From Jacaranda mimosifolia (lineage: Eukaryota > Streptophyta > Magnoliopsida > Lamiales > Bignoniaceae), in NCBI GenBank assembly GCA_018894105.1, contig CM032128.1, positions 30,217,299 to 30,281,298 on the forward strand: a stretch of DNA of 64,000 nucleotides. Direction: 5' to 3'. Within the stretch, counting starts at the first letter, position 1, and the number at the start of each line of letters is the position of its first letter. The translations under genes and the position numbers were made by a program. Shown in pieces: positions 11,914 to 25,000 of the stretch. The notes under the pieces are model-generated. The model was not told where the DNA came from, did no database searches, and saw nothing but the letters and a program-made list of their open reading frames with translations.

Positions 11914-12670
11914 GGTTGTAAAATTCAGCATATTTATATGCAAAAATTAAATAATTGAATAAGAAAATTGAGTTTAAATTGAGAAATAATTTAAGGACAT
12001 TTTAGTGGGTAGAACGGTCTATCCACGTTGGAAAAAAGGGTGTGGGTGTGTAAATAAAATAGTTAAAGTTTATTTTTAATGTATCCGGATTGACACATCC
12101 TTATAGAAAAGTTAGCTCAAAAGCTAGAGTTATATCTTGAATTCCTAACTCTTTAGTGGAGCTGTAACTCTTCATTAAAAAAGTAAGTTACGGGATTTTA
12201 TCCTATAATTGTGCCCTTAGAAGAAAGAATTATGATTCGAGTGAAGAATCATGTTTCGTCAACAAAATTGCACTGCACAACTATAAATAGGAGTGCCTAG
12301 AACAAATCCAAATCACTGGGGGAAAAAAAAAAAAAAGGAAGAAGAAGAAGCATACATACTGGCATTCTGTCTCACTATATTGCATACTTTTACACTGTCC
12401 ATTAAAAAAGAGTTACAAGTTAGTAAAGTTCGCTAGTTCCGTTCTATTGGAGTACTACCATAGACCGGAAGAGATCCGATAATCTTGAAAAGTTAATTGC
12501 TATGAGCCTTATAGCATCGTGTAGGGGGCAATATTACCTTAAGGAGATTGTTGGAGCAACAGGCCCCGACTAATACAATTTTTGTCTTACATTCAAGTAG
12601 GCTTTTCTGTTCATTTTCTTTACTCAATAAATAATTTATATGCGTATATATTTAAATCATATGTTTACAC
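11914..12670 (+). repeat. Probable 3' LTR of copia 1
   Basis: It follows the polypurine tract and starts TTGTAAAATTCAGC. A TATAAATAG box lies near 12,281-12,289, in the place expected for the U3/R border. The later part (TCGTGTAGGGGGCAATATTACCTTAAGG, in two pieces at ~12,515-12,545) is typical of the end of a copia LTR, from memory of this family. There is no 5' partner in the window, so the limits cannot be verified. Confidence 0.5.
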
Positions 12671-13063
12671 AAAGCACGAGCATACACGGTATCTTAATTT
12701 AATTTGCTAACACATTAGGAATACAAACTTCCACGTGTACATGAATGTTTATTATCATTGATAAGAGTAAATCTCTTGTGTAGTTCTCATTACAATTTGA
12801 ATAAAGAAACAAGAGCTTCCTTTAAGCAAACATCCGTACAAAAAACCAATTAGGCAATTAGAATTTTCTTTCTCAACAACTTGCTAAACTATATGTAAAT
12901 GTTTGGTGGTATATCCCTAGACCACCTCAAGTATAAGAAATATGTTCATGTCTCCCTAACTCCCATAGAAAGAATGCTGCTGCCACTTCGACACGGACCA
13001 AAACAACATAAAAACGGACAAGCTGCATTTCTGCACCCAAACCAAAAAAGAGGTCCCATAGCC
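12671..13063 (-). other. Presumed 3' UTR and downstream flank of the myosin gene
   Basis: This is the DNA just after the myosin stop codon (minus strand). An AATAAAC on the minus strand near 12,747-12,753 could serve as a polyadenylation signal. No other gene is visible, and it borders the copia 1 LTR on the left. Confidence 0.4.
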
Positions 13064-16000
13064 TTAGTCGTGTAAAAATTGGAAGGCAGGATTCTCAAGA
13101 AGGTCGGCCGCAGGCTTGACGTCTAAGAAATCCTTCTCTTGGAGCGAACTAGAGAGTTCATTGATTGAGAACGGGATGCTGCATCACATATACAAACCGG
13201 TCAGAGTTCACGTTTCCATCATGCAACGTGAAAGAATGCAGGGGGACTTCAAGGAATTAATGCAACATCATTTAAAACCAAAAGCACAGGAAAAGCTGAG
13301 CATGTTTTGATTAGTTTCAGAATCTTTCCTTTCAGAAAAGAGAGCAACGTCCTCCCCGCCCCAAACCCCCAACTCACTGGGGTCGAGGGAGTCTCTCCAT
13401 CTGTCCTTTACTCACACTCTCCGCTCCAGTTTTCCCGTTATTGATCTTGGCTCTCTCAATTACTTCACAGGAATTCACGTGCAACATATATCTAAAGGGC
13501 CTCTTCTGAACCACAGTAAATACACCCGCCCACAGTAAATACACCCGGGACCTCTTGCCTCATGCTGGTCTTCTGAATTCCAAACCTGCTTCCACGCCCA
13601 TCTCCCATGCCAAACCACCTAGTATTTTTGGAGCTCTATAGTATCTCACAATTACCAGGCCAGATACCTCTTATGCTGTCAACACGGTATGTCAATTTAT
13701 GAGTACTCCACGCAATTTTCTAGCCCCTGCCAAACATATTCTTCTATATATTGCTGGTACCTCATCCCATAGCCTATTTATCTCACCTTCACCTAGTCTT
13801 GCTGCATACTCTGATGTTTTTGGGCGAGGTGTCCTGCTATCAGGATTTCCATCATCGGTTTTGCCATCGTCAATAGCCCACCCTGATTTGCTGGAGTTCA
13901 GAGAAACATCACACTGTCTCCGCACCAGGCTAATGCTTACACTGTGGCTGAACTAACTTTGATTCAGCATTTGCTTTGCAATCTTGGTATTTTTTCTCAA
14001 GGATCTGCCACTAATACTTCGTGACAATGTCAGTGCTATGTACCTTACTGTTCATCCACTCTTTCACTCTCGCACTAGGCATTTGGAGGTGGATATCCAT
14101 TTTATTTGTACACATGTTTGCGGCTGGGACTGTTCTTATCCGGTATATTTCTCCGGATCATCAAGCGGCACACATCCTCACCAAGACTCTCTCTCCTCTC
14201 ATCTAAGTAAGGTTTAACCTGACAACCTTTGTGAGCTAGTTTCTCCCACAATTGATTGAGGGGGCGTGTTATTTAAAACAAATGTTTATCTAAAATAGTG
14301 TTCTATTTTGACTCTAATAGCATAATATTTCTAGTATTCTAGCTTATCTCTGATAGGGTAGTGTTTCAGTTTATCCAAGACTCCTAGTATTTGTACCTCT
14401 TTAAAGGTATGAGGTATATCACTTGTAACAATTAACTATAAATAAATACATATAGCCAGCCTCAACTCACAGCTTAAGCGGCTTAATTTATCACAACATG
14501 AAAGAGATCTCAGACAACACTGATAGTGTCAGTATTTGCTAGATGACTTCGAAGAGTAAATCTGAAGAAATCTTCCTTACTTTTGCTTGTAACCACATAA
14601 CAATGAGATCTCACTCAACAAGCTAATGTTGGTCCATGATGCAAAAGTTTCCATAAGCATGAGCTCCTATGTTTGGATCTGTTTTGTGCATGCCTAAGAA
14701 TTACTGTCTTTACAATATTATAGAAAAGATTGGTACTGATGATTTATCGTTGATCATGGTCTCTTCTAATATTTTGACTTGCTTAAAGTCATTGGCAAGC
14801 TTCGTTGATTCGGGACAAGAAGTATGAGGAAAACTATCTAGAATGTAAAAACTCGTAATTGTTTGTTCGGGAAGTGTTTCCTGGTGCAGCACATATGTAT
14901 GTGAAACTCTTTCACATCTTTGAGATATGCCCGACATCAGATCTATTTAAATTGTTTTTCAAGTTGAAACTCAGTCATTTCCGTCACTTACTTGGCCGAT
15001 CTGCCAAAATTAATTTTCTGGATGAATTTTTAGTATCTTAATTTATTTATTAAATCAAATTTGTTGGACCAAAATTCAAAACAATAGCAAATTATGTGTT
15101 TAGATAAGTTTGCGCTAAGTTTCATATTTTTCAGTCTCATTAGGCATATGTTAGGAGTCCCATTCAGCCTAGTTAAGTTGTTCATGAATACTGGTTTCGG
15201 GCACTTTTTCTTTCACATTGACCAAGAGAATACCCGGAGCATTTCATTATTTTGAAGAATGAGTCTTAATTAGTGATCTCAAATCTCTAAAAGTTTACTC
15301 GCTTCCAAAAATGGCACAAGAAAAAACTAGTTAGCCTCATAGGAGCACAATTTCTTTTTCTTATTTATTTATTTATTTTTTTCTTTAGAGAATTCCCCCT
15401 AAAGTCTATCTCTTAGTGATCCACAGTGCTTTTTGCTGGAAAAGTTTTATTACCTTTTTAGTCCCTTTTCTGGCACATAGCAAAATAAATGGCTCATTAC
15501 CTTGAATTGTCATCCAACAGAAATGAGTCGCTGACAGCATTGTTGGAGTCCTCTGTCATTAGCACTCTCATGCTAGATATGACCTGTTATTGAATTTGGA
15601 AAATTAAATTGCTGCAACATATGTTTCTACTAAGAATTGCAACGAACTTATAGGATTGTGGGAGAAAAGAATGTTCTTGTGCATGATGTACTTACTTCAG
15701 GGGACACACTTCGAGTATTATAGTTATCATCCCAGTATAAAGTGCATATTCTGTAGAGCTGCTGGACACTCAGAATCTGAGGACACAAACATATTCCAGG
15801 ATTACCACTAGATAGAGTCCTAGGCAAATTTTCTCATAAAAATTTTGTTGTTTACTTTATCTACGGTTTCCCCTCTTGCTTTTGGCTGGGTGTGGGGGAT
15901 TTGTCTGGTGGTGATTGGGGTGGGTGGTGGGGGTGGAGAAGTGAAGGGTAACTGACTTACAGGACACAAATCATTGGTGATCTCATCATAGGATATTCTG

Positions 16001-19000
16001 TACTTTTGACGTATAACCTGCAGGAAAATTAAAACAAATAAGCTACGTAAATGGAATATCACAATAATGCTGTATAGATGAATGCAGAAAGGATAGAAAC
16101 AAATTAATTGTTTCACTAGACCCAAAGCAACAATGACAACTTTGCAAAGTTTTTTTCTGTGATAGATTGGAAAAGAAGACTAAAAATCTCTTCCCCTTAC
16201 GTTACTGGTGTATTGTTGCCACACTCCACAAACTAAAAGAAGTGGACTGATGCGAAAACTTTTTTTACAAACGATGAATTTGATTCACATCTACAAGAAG
16301 GAAAAAAAAATATTATATATATATATATCTGTGCATGTATCTTGTTACTTGGCAAATGAAATTGGTTTGTATCTCCATGCAAAGGAGAGTACTTAGCCAA
16401 TCAAACAATTTTCGCTAGCTTTAATAAAGGCAGATCGGCACGCTACACGCTACAAAGCATTAGGCTGGTTGTTGAATGTGGGAGAGTGTAATATTGGCTA
16501 TATTGGAGTCTAGAATTTTGCATCTAAAACTGATTATACTGCAAAAGTCAGCAATAGGAAAATCATAGTACACTCCACTGCATCATCAACATCAACCATA
16601 TCTGTGCAAGTGCTTATGACATTCATTTACTCTTTTTTTCCCCTAATTTTTGGTCTATATGTTGAAAACCTGAACCCTTGGTGCTGACATTTGTTACATA
16701 CTGAATTCAGCTCTAAGAAAGTCAAAACAGATTGGGAGGAGGCTCCTCCAGGACAAACCCATACTAATGCATCCGGCCAAAAGTAGCTTGGTCTGCATAA
16801 TTGTCCCGTCACTAGCTGCATGTACCAACTTGGCAAAAACAATGTAAAAAATGGACAACCATGCTAATATTGGGTTTTCCAGTTCTTCATACTAGCAACA
16901 GCGGTGCTTGGGAAGATCTTGAAGTTGAATATTTTCAAAGATGCATAATGACTAACTATTGCTAGATATTTCCAGAAAAAATGGTGCTTCAAAGGAGATA
17001 ATTCTCACCAAGAAGCCAACAGCTTGTCTTATGTGTTTGAGTTCATCCCAAGCTGTGCCTGCATACTGGGCTTCGAGAATATTTTGTCAATGAAAAAGAA
17101 AAGGAAAAAACAGTACTGGCACAAAAAAGCATGAGCATTCTTAATATGATAAAACGGGAATTACCTCTTCTTTTGCTTGGCGGCACCACAATTCCAGCTC
17201 ACCCAAGCCAGCTTTGACATACTCCCCATTGCTGAAAGTACAACACTCACGTCGTAGGAGAAGGCTGAAAATCATATGTGTGGATAAAATTAATAATCTC
17301 CCATGGTAAAGAAAGTATAGAAAGATTTCAAAGTTGAGAACTCCCTCATCACCTGTTATAGAGTTGCACATTGATGTATGAAAATATTTGAGTAAATATT
17401 TTCTGAACAAGAAGCGGGGAAACCTGGAAAGAAAGCAAATTTGTTACAACTTCAAAGCATATAAACAAGTGTACAAAATGCAGCACAAACAAAATCCATA
17501 CAAAATTTTCTTTCAGTGTACTGAAAAGGGAGTTGAGGCAATCGATGATGCCCTGCCAATGACTTGTTGGAGAATCTTTGCCAAAAGACCGCCCAGACCT
17601 TAGCACGTTTCCTTTGGAGGTTCTTGCTGCCTGAATTTCATTAGAGTACATCATGATGCAGAAACTATGATCCTTATTTTCTCACTATGCAATAATGCTC
17701 ACGCACTGACTTTTGAAGAAGTTACATTAAAGATCAGAAGCACTAATGAAGACAACATGACAAAAGATCATATGCAAAATACATAACAGCAACGTGAGAT
17801 GCTAACAGATTAAGTAAATGGATCATCTAAAAATAGTATTCGTCAGGGCAATAGTTCAACTCGCAGTCCAAAAGACAAAACAAGAATTGGAGTCAGATGA
17901 ATATCATTCCCAACAAATCACAGTGCTTTTCTCATGCATCATGGAGGACCAACAAGTGCTTCAAGCAATCAAAAGACCACATAAGACCAACCAGTAAATC
18001 CTTGATATTTCCGTCACAGTTTCTCCTCTTTTCCTCAGAAAACACTCCTTATAAATTAACCTAGCTGTATGAGTGTAACAACTGAAAACAATTTATTCAA
18101 CCATTTTACATATTACACATATAGTATACAAGAAGGGAGAATCAGAAATACCAAAATACATAAAACAAGCAATGGTCCCAACTCCTTCTTCAAGTTATCT
18201 CGAATAATGCCATAGATTTTCTCAACATATGCAGTAAGCTGCTGCTTGAAAAGCAGAGCAGGGTATTTGGCTTCAACTTGGCGTACTTTTTCAAGTGCTG
18301 CAGCAAGGCTGACAGCAGAAGGGGATGACTGGAATCCCTGTACACAAAATTTTATTTACATCATTTTTTCATACTTCTGTGTCTAACCATGTAATACCCA
18401 TGTTATATACCATTTGAAAGAAAAATCATGAAAGAAATTTAATACCATTGTCATCCTCTCGAATAGGGAGGTTGCTGGTTGTGGTTTACGAATTCGGGTT
18501 GCACCAACTGTGCCAAAAGGTTTCAGGCTTTTTTGAAGTAAGACCAACAGCGTAGAGGTATTTGACAGCCAATAAACCATATGATCATTGCTTTCTTGAT
18601 TCTGCAATTAGTTAGTGTTCAGTTATTTCAAATCCTTGATAGTTGTTCATGATGCTGCCTGCAACTAATTCAGGATTATTTTCCACCTGAGTAAGGCACA
18701 CATGCAAAAGCCCTAACATCCCATTCCCCAAACAAAAGACACGGAAGAAAAGAAAATTGTTCATAGAAAATGGATATGTCAAAATGTTCAGACATCATGG
18801 TGTAACTTTACGAACGATTTTAGACGATAAGAAGGCAATGCACTACTTTCAATAATGTGGAGCAAATAATCTTCCCCAAGTAAACAGGCCTACAGTTAGC
18901 CTGTCAATGGGTAGGATTTTATCCTACCAAACCCATGATAATAGTACAATACTCATACTCATATTTATACCTAATAAATAGACACGAGATCTAGACTTTA

Positions 19001-22000
19001 CCCAAACCCATTAAAAAAATGGAATGGGTAAAGTATGGTCTATACCTATAAAATACACAAATACTCATTATCCGAAGAATACCCAATATCAAATATCTAT
19101 GTTCCAACTCCCTCTTTCCCAACTGTAATCATTTTTACTCATAAAGCTTTATTTAGTTACCATTTTCGTCAAATCTAAACTCAAAAATATACTAAAAATA
19201 ATTGAAAGGGCGTAATTATATTTATATGCAAAACTTACCCACATATTTTATACCTCGAAATTACTCATTATCCAAATACTCAAATTTAATTAGTTAACCC
19301 AAATTACTTATATCAAAATTAAATTTATACTAATTAATTATGGCATACTTTTCAAAATATAAACAAAATAATGTGGACACACAGATAATAGACGTAATTT
19401 CAACTTTAATATATGCAGAGCTTTGCATCAAAATGACTTGCATCAAGCATTGCAACACTTCCCTCCCTCCCCACCCAACCGAAAAAAGAAGAATTTAATA
19501 ATATTTGTACTCTTAAATTTTTCTGCAGTTATGTAAATGCCCTTTAAATATTCTTTCTTTCTTCACTATCCAAAGCTACTAAAAATAAATAAATTCAAAG
19601 TACTTTCAATTTTTTATTTTTGGGGTGGGGGGGAGGGAAGTGTTGCAGTGCTTGATGCAAGTCATTTTGATGCAAAGCTCTGCATATATTAAAGTTGAAA
19701 TTATGTCTATTATCCGTGTGTCCACATTATTTTGTTTATATTTTGAAAATGAGATATTATATTTTAAAACATGAAAAATTCTGGTGCACTGTTTGAAAAT
19801 TTTTATTTTTCAAAAATATTTTTTAAATTATATTTTTAAACATGTTCTCTTTGAAAAAAATGTGAACTTATTCAAGAATGATTTGAAGACATCCTTGTCT
19901 TTTCCTTTTTTATTTATATTTAAAAATATTTATTAAATGTAATAGCATAAAACTTTTCTACTATTTACATATATTTGATTGAAAATATTACATGAAATAA
20001 TAATTTTCAAAAAAATGAAAAGAATAAAGTTCAAGAAAGAAAATATAATATCTTAGAGGAAAAATAGAGAGAAAAAAACATAATACGGGGAAGAGAAAGA
20101 AAAGTGATGCATACTCTTGTGGTTCTTATTTGTTTCATATATCAAAAATTAAATATATAAATTAACTAAATTAAATTAAACAACAAAAATTAAATGTGTA
20201 CTTTTTTTATTTAAAATAATTGAGTTAAATCTTTTAAAATATGCCGAAAAAAATTAGCCGATATTAATAAATTACTCTATCATTCAAATATTTGGTAGTT
20301 TTAGCATTTTGACCGGCAATAAGAAAATTTGATAAAGATGAAAAAATTAGTCAGGTCAAAACACAATTCAAAAATTGGGTCTAATAAACTAGACCCAACC
20401 ATAGACCCAATAGCTCTTGGGTTTGATAGGATAATATCTAGTTTATGGTCTATTATTTGGGTATTTTAGAGTGTGAGTCTAATTGGGATTATGGGTTGAG
20501 TTGAGTAGTCCGGTAGGATAAAAATAGGGTCTGATTATTTGGGTATATTATGGTATGGGTTTGGGTAGGACAATACCTTATCCATTTACAGGCCTACCAC
20601 ACCAGAAAACTTGTTATATTAACATTTCTTCAACAGATCCATGCCAATGTCATGGAAAGTTTACCTCAGTGGCCGAACCAATCATTTGAATAAGACGATC
20701 AAACACGGTTGTCCTTTCAGCTTCAAAAGATTTCCAGTGCAAAAGGCATTTATATATGGTGAAAGCTGCAACAGGCTTGCCTTGACTGAAGCCCACATCT
20801 TTCGTCACACATACCATGAGAGCGTCAACATCCTTCTGCAGCAAGATTCAAGATTATTCCATCACTAAACCAAGGGTTGAAACAATAATGGAAATCTGAT
20901 GATAAAATAAAAAAAGAAAGATAACAGAGGTATAGTCCAATAGCACGCTGGATGCTCTTTGAAAATCAACTCCATTGTTACAGAAAGAGAATAGTACGTT
21001 GATTGTAGTCACTTCACTGGCATGGTGGCCTTTTTCCAATATCTGCAAATAGCACAACAGCATTATATGAGATTGAGAAAGAATACAGGAGACAGAAACA
21101 GTGATTTTTATGTACAAAGGGTCAACCTTGGGTGGTAAAGATGATGGAAGTTCCAATGCTCCTTTGGGAACAGTTAACAAGGTCTGTTGCCGAAGAATTT
21201 TGTTCTCAGTTTCCATGTCCGAAATTTTTTCTTCCAGCCTACACATAAAAAGAAAGATAACTTTAAATGTAATTAAAAATAAAATGAGCATAAAAACCAT
21301 AGCCATTGCTTAAATAGAACTCAAGCGTACACAACATAACAAATGTAACTAAAAGGCGACAAAAAACCTAACCTAACCTATGCATACTGGTTTTCAACTT
21401 AACAATCATAGACTCTGCCTCCATGGCTTGCTTCAATCTCTCCTCGCTAAGTTTGTTTATCTCCTCATATTTCTTCTCTGTTTCATCTATTTTTGTTTCA
21501 AGGGAGCTAACCAACGCCTGCAACAGTGCAGAAGATGATGCAATAACAAAACAAGTATATAATGAAAATTATTTCCACCCATTCAACCGTAACTCTTTAA
21601 CATAATAACTTCATGGAACCCGGCCAGCATACCTTGAGCTTTTCCATCATTTCATGGTCAATGACTGGTACCTCCTGTATCACAGGGATTTGTTCAGCTG
21701 CCAATTTTGCAGCTTCCCTTTCCTTTATTAACATGTCATGGGTTTCTTTGAACTTAAGCTCAAGCTCTTGTAAAGCTGTTTGCAATTTTGTGTTCTCTTG
21801 CTTTTTTGCTTCTACTAGGTCAGTCTACAGAAATAGAATACATGTGCATGGGTCAGCGAGAGAAGATGCAAAAGAAGACAATGAAGTTTCCAAAAGTATA
21901 TAATTAGAAGAAGAATATATCATGCATCCTTTTACTAATTAAAATGGTGAGAAGTCTTCAAGTTTGCCATTTTCAATTCCAGAACACTGATATATTAAGT

Positions 22001-25000
22001 CATCTTCATTTCTAACCAGACCTCATTCCAAAGGGTATGCAGAAATCATTGTCCTTCAGGGGTTCCAATTAGAATAAATGCTAACAGTGTAAGGTCTACC
22101 AACAAGTAACAACAATTTCTCATTTGCCTGGAAAGCATTCAAAATGGGGACTTCAACAAACAATACAATTAAATGAAATATGGCATCTGCATTTTATAGC
22201 TTCAGATAAACGTAATTTGACTTGAATACAAAAGTATGATGATGTTGTTGTCTACTGTGCTCTCTTTTGTTGCTTCATGGGAGCGGGAGCGATCACAGGC
22301 ATCTTTACTAATGTCTGTTATGTCCACTATCAATAAAGCCCAACCCTTGAGCTAAGTTCCAGATATTCTGGACCACTCAGGATGAGGTTTGTTTTCAACT
22401 AAGTGGGATTACTTCAGCAATTTGGATCTTCACACTTGCATATTTTCTTGTGGTTCTCTGTGTATTTCCTCAAGAAGAAATAAAACATAGAATAAGATAA
22501 AAACATTTTCGTTTCATCATACTTTATTGTTTGTAATAGAATGTTCATTACTTAACAGGGATAGGCCTATCATTTTCAATTACATTGAGTACCACATGAG
22601 AACTGTCTTTGTCTCAGTTGATAAGATGATAACAGTCAATCATCTTGCAGGAAAAAATAGATAAATAAATAAATTGCTATTAATACGAAATTTGGTGCCT
22701 TAAAGTGGTATCAAGACATTGACAACGTGGAAAAAGAGAAGATGTGTTAGAAGATTTAACATACTCTTATTCGTTTCTCCAGCTGCAATCTCCAAGTCAA
22801 TTCTTCAACTTGCTTCTCTAATTTATTCTTGGCAGCTTGCAGGGCATCAGTTTCTCTCGCAGCCTATGTTTTACAAAGATAATTTTATAAAATATAAACA
22901 GGTCAACGGAGAAAGACAACATAAGCAAGCACTATATCAAAACCATCAAACCAGTTTCAAAACAAAATTACTAATTGGACTTTCTTCTTCAGAAGCCATC
23001 CTTGTTTCGGGATTTCTCTTCACCCAAGCAAATTAAGGTTTTATAAAATCTTATAGCTCCACATGGGCACAAAATACAAACACAGAGCAAAGATGGATAT
23101 CCCACACGAGAAGGATCAGTATAACCTAAATAGTAACTACTTTAGCATTTGGTGGTAATCTCTATCAGAAATGCAGTCACTTAACATACATGTGCTTGAC
23201 GTGTATGTTTATATTACTAAAGCACAGTTTACAATCAGAGACAATATGGACTCATCTTTAAATGCTAGCCATATACATGGAAAACTGCAAGCCCACAGAA
23301 TTTATACTGATTGGTTTCCAGCCAGCTCAATCATTTTAAGGAAATAACGATCACTTCTATGCCCAATTATCCTCAAACAATATTATAAACTCAAAAGATT
23401 TGACTTCACAGTAGCTGGCACATGTAACCAGATAAGTTTTGTCAACATATTTTCACCTAGAGCAAAGAGGTTTAAAGTAAGTAAGATATCAGAGACAAAA
23501 GATGAGATGGACAGATGAAGGGAGAGAGATTTTGATAGGGATATAGAGGCTACCATCTTCATTTTGCGCAGTTCTTTACGTGCGAATCTTGCCTTCCATG
23601 CACATTGCGTGGTGATTGCAGCTTTCTTCAGCTTAATATAAGCCAAGAATTCACGGCAATGACTCTGTAGTCATAACAGTGAGTCATCAATATGTTTGTT
23701 TGAGAGAAAATAGTTGTAATTCCTCAATGAACCAAAAACCAGAAAGACATTTAACTCCCCTTCAGTTTATTTGCAGACAACTAGTTTTACCTGGATTACA
23801 ATTGCTGCTCTTGTCTGCCGTCTAAAACGAAGTTCATTACGTGCAGCCATCCCACACATTCCTGTCTGAATTGAAACAGCAGATGAGCACAGTTCTTTGT
23901 ATGCTTTCCTAGCAAGATACATTCGCAAAACTTTCTGGATCCTGATACAAGAGGCTTCCCTCCGCATGCCCTCATAAACGTGCCGAGTAAGTTTTCCTGC
24001 GATTATCAAAATAAAAATCGTAAAGGACATCTTGATAAATGTAGGTTCAATACCTCAATAAATGGAAAAACATCCAACAAAAATTCATACCTCTGCACAC
24101 AGCTTGAATAAATATTGCTGAGCGGCGCAATAATGTGAAACTCTTTCTAGCCATATAAGAATGAATTTTCCTCTGGATAATGCTGGCCGATTTTCCTAAC
24201 ACTTTACTCCTGCGAGCATCCAGCTTGGCCATCTGACCAGCCCTCAGAAACACTTTTGTTTTACCAACCTGCAAAAGCAAAATGCGTCAAGTATGGTGGC
24301 TTCATCCTACATACATCGGACAATAATAGACGTTATTGCAGCTCATGCACGAATAGGTCAAGATAGAGCAATATACATGCTAAAGATCCTTATTGGAGAA
24401 CAAATATCCCTTTTTTTCCCAACCTCTTAACATATCATTCATAGGATATGCTATATATTAACTGAAGAAACACAAGAAGCTAAAGCTAAATGGAAGTATG
24501 AAAAAGAAAATCGATCCAACCAGACTCCACAGCATGATGGTGTTAAGAAAAGATTCTCTTATCTGTCTGCTTCCAAATTAATTTAGATATAAACCCAGAT
24601 GCACTACAAGTAAACAAAGAGACAGAATGAACATAGATCACAACCAGGAAGAAAAGAAAAGAAAAGCAAGACAAAGAGCACATCACTATACAATAACAAC
24701 TTTAGCCGAACACTTGAAATACAATCCTCATAACTAAAGGGCAAAACACTATGTAATTCCAAAGTTAGTGCTCTATTTAGCTTCCACTATCCAGCAAAGT
24801 TCATACCTGATGGCCTTCAAGTCCAACTTCCTCCAAAAGTCTCTTGCAAACAGCAACCTCATCCGTACTATCATAAATCCAATTAAAGCAACTAAAATGA
24901 GAGGCCAATATCACTGATTGTGGTTATTAAGGGGAAAGTATGGAGCACAGCGATGATACCTTCCATCTAAAACTTCAGGAGAAAGAATGCCAAAACGGTC

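Larger units (their letters stand above)
7910..12670 (+). mobile_element. Degenerate 5'-truncated Ty1/copia retrotransposon (copia 1)
   Basis: Remains of gag, protease, integrase, reverse transcriptase and RNase H lie in the standard copia order on the plus strand. They are followed by a polypurine tract (GTGGGGGG, about 11,908-11,914) and a sequence starting TTGTAAAATTCAGCAT that I take as the 3' LTR. No 5' LTR is visible: fold-back B ends at ~7,707 and the gag start follows at ~7,910, with about 200 bp of unassigned leader between. The right limit, near ATGTTTACACA at ~12,670, is uncertain. It lies head to head with, and just downstream of, the myosin gene's 3' end. Confidence 0.8.
13064..20835 (-). 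other. Myosin globular tail with DIL (dilute) domain, exons 28-38
   Basis: Residues ~1079-1479 form the cargo-binding tail shared with class V myosins. Recognisable pieces are [151 protein letters not shown] and [20 protein letters not shown]. The last exon (13178-13064) encodes [19 protein letters not shown], then ends in [10 protein letters not shown] and TAA. It is reached across a 2.3-kb intron holding an antisense copia fragment. Confidence 0.85.

Noticed and set aside
13116..13310. 64-codon plus-strand frame
   Set aside because: It is the complement of the myosin terminal exon and its flank; the minus-strand exon has correct phase and family-like content.
14710..14937. Minus-strand frame ending KSSVPIF, considered as the last myosin exon
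   Set aside because: Only a few residues resemble the family (SSIPFS); there is no phase-correct acceptor and the true terminal exon fits fully at 13,064-13,178.
20854..21306. 150-codon minus-strand frame as one long exon
   Set aside because: It runs through two introns; family comparison and splice phases support separate exons 21127-21238 and 20998-21042.
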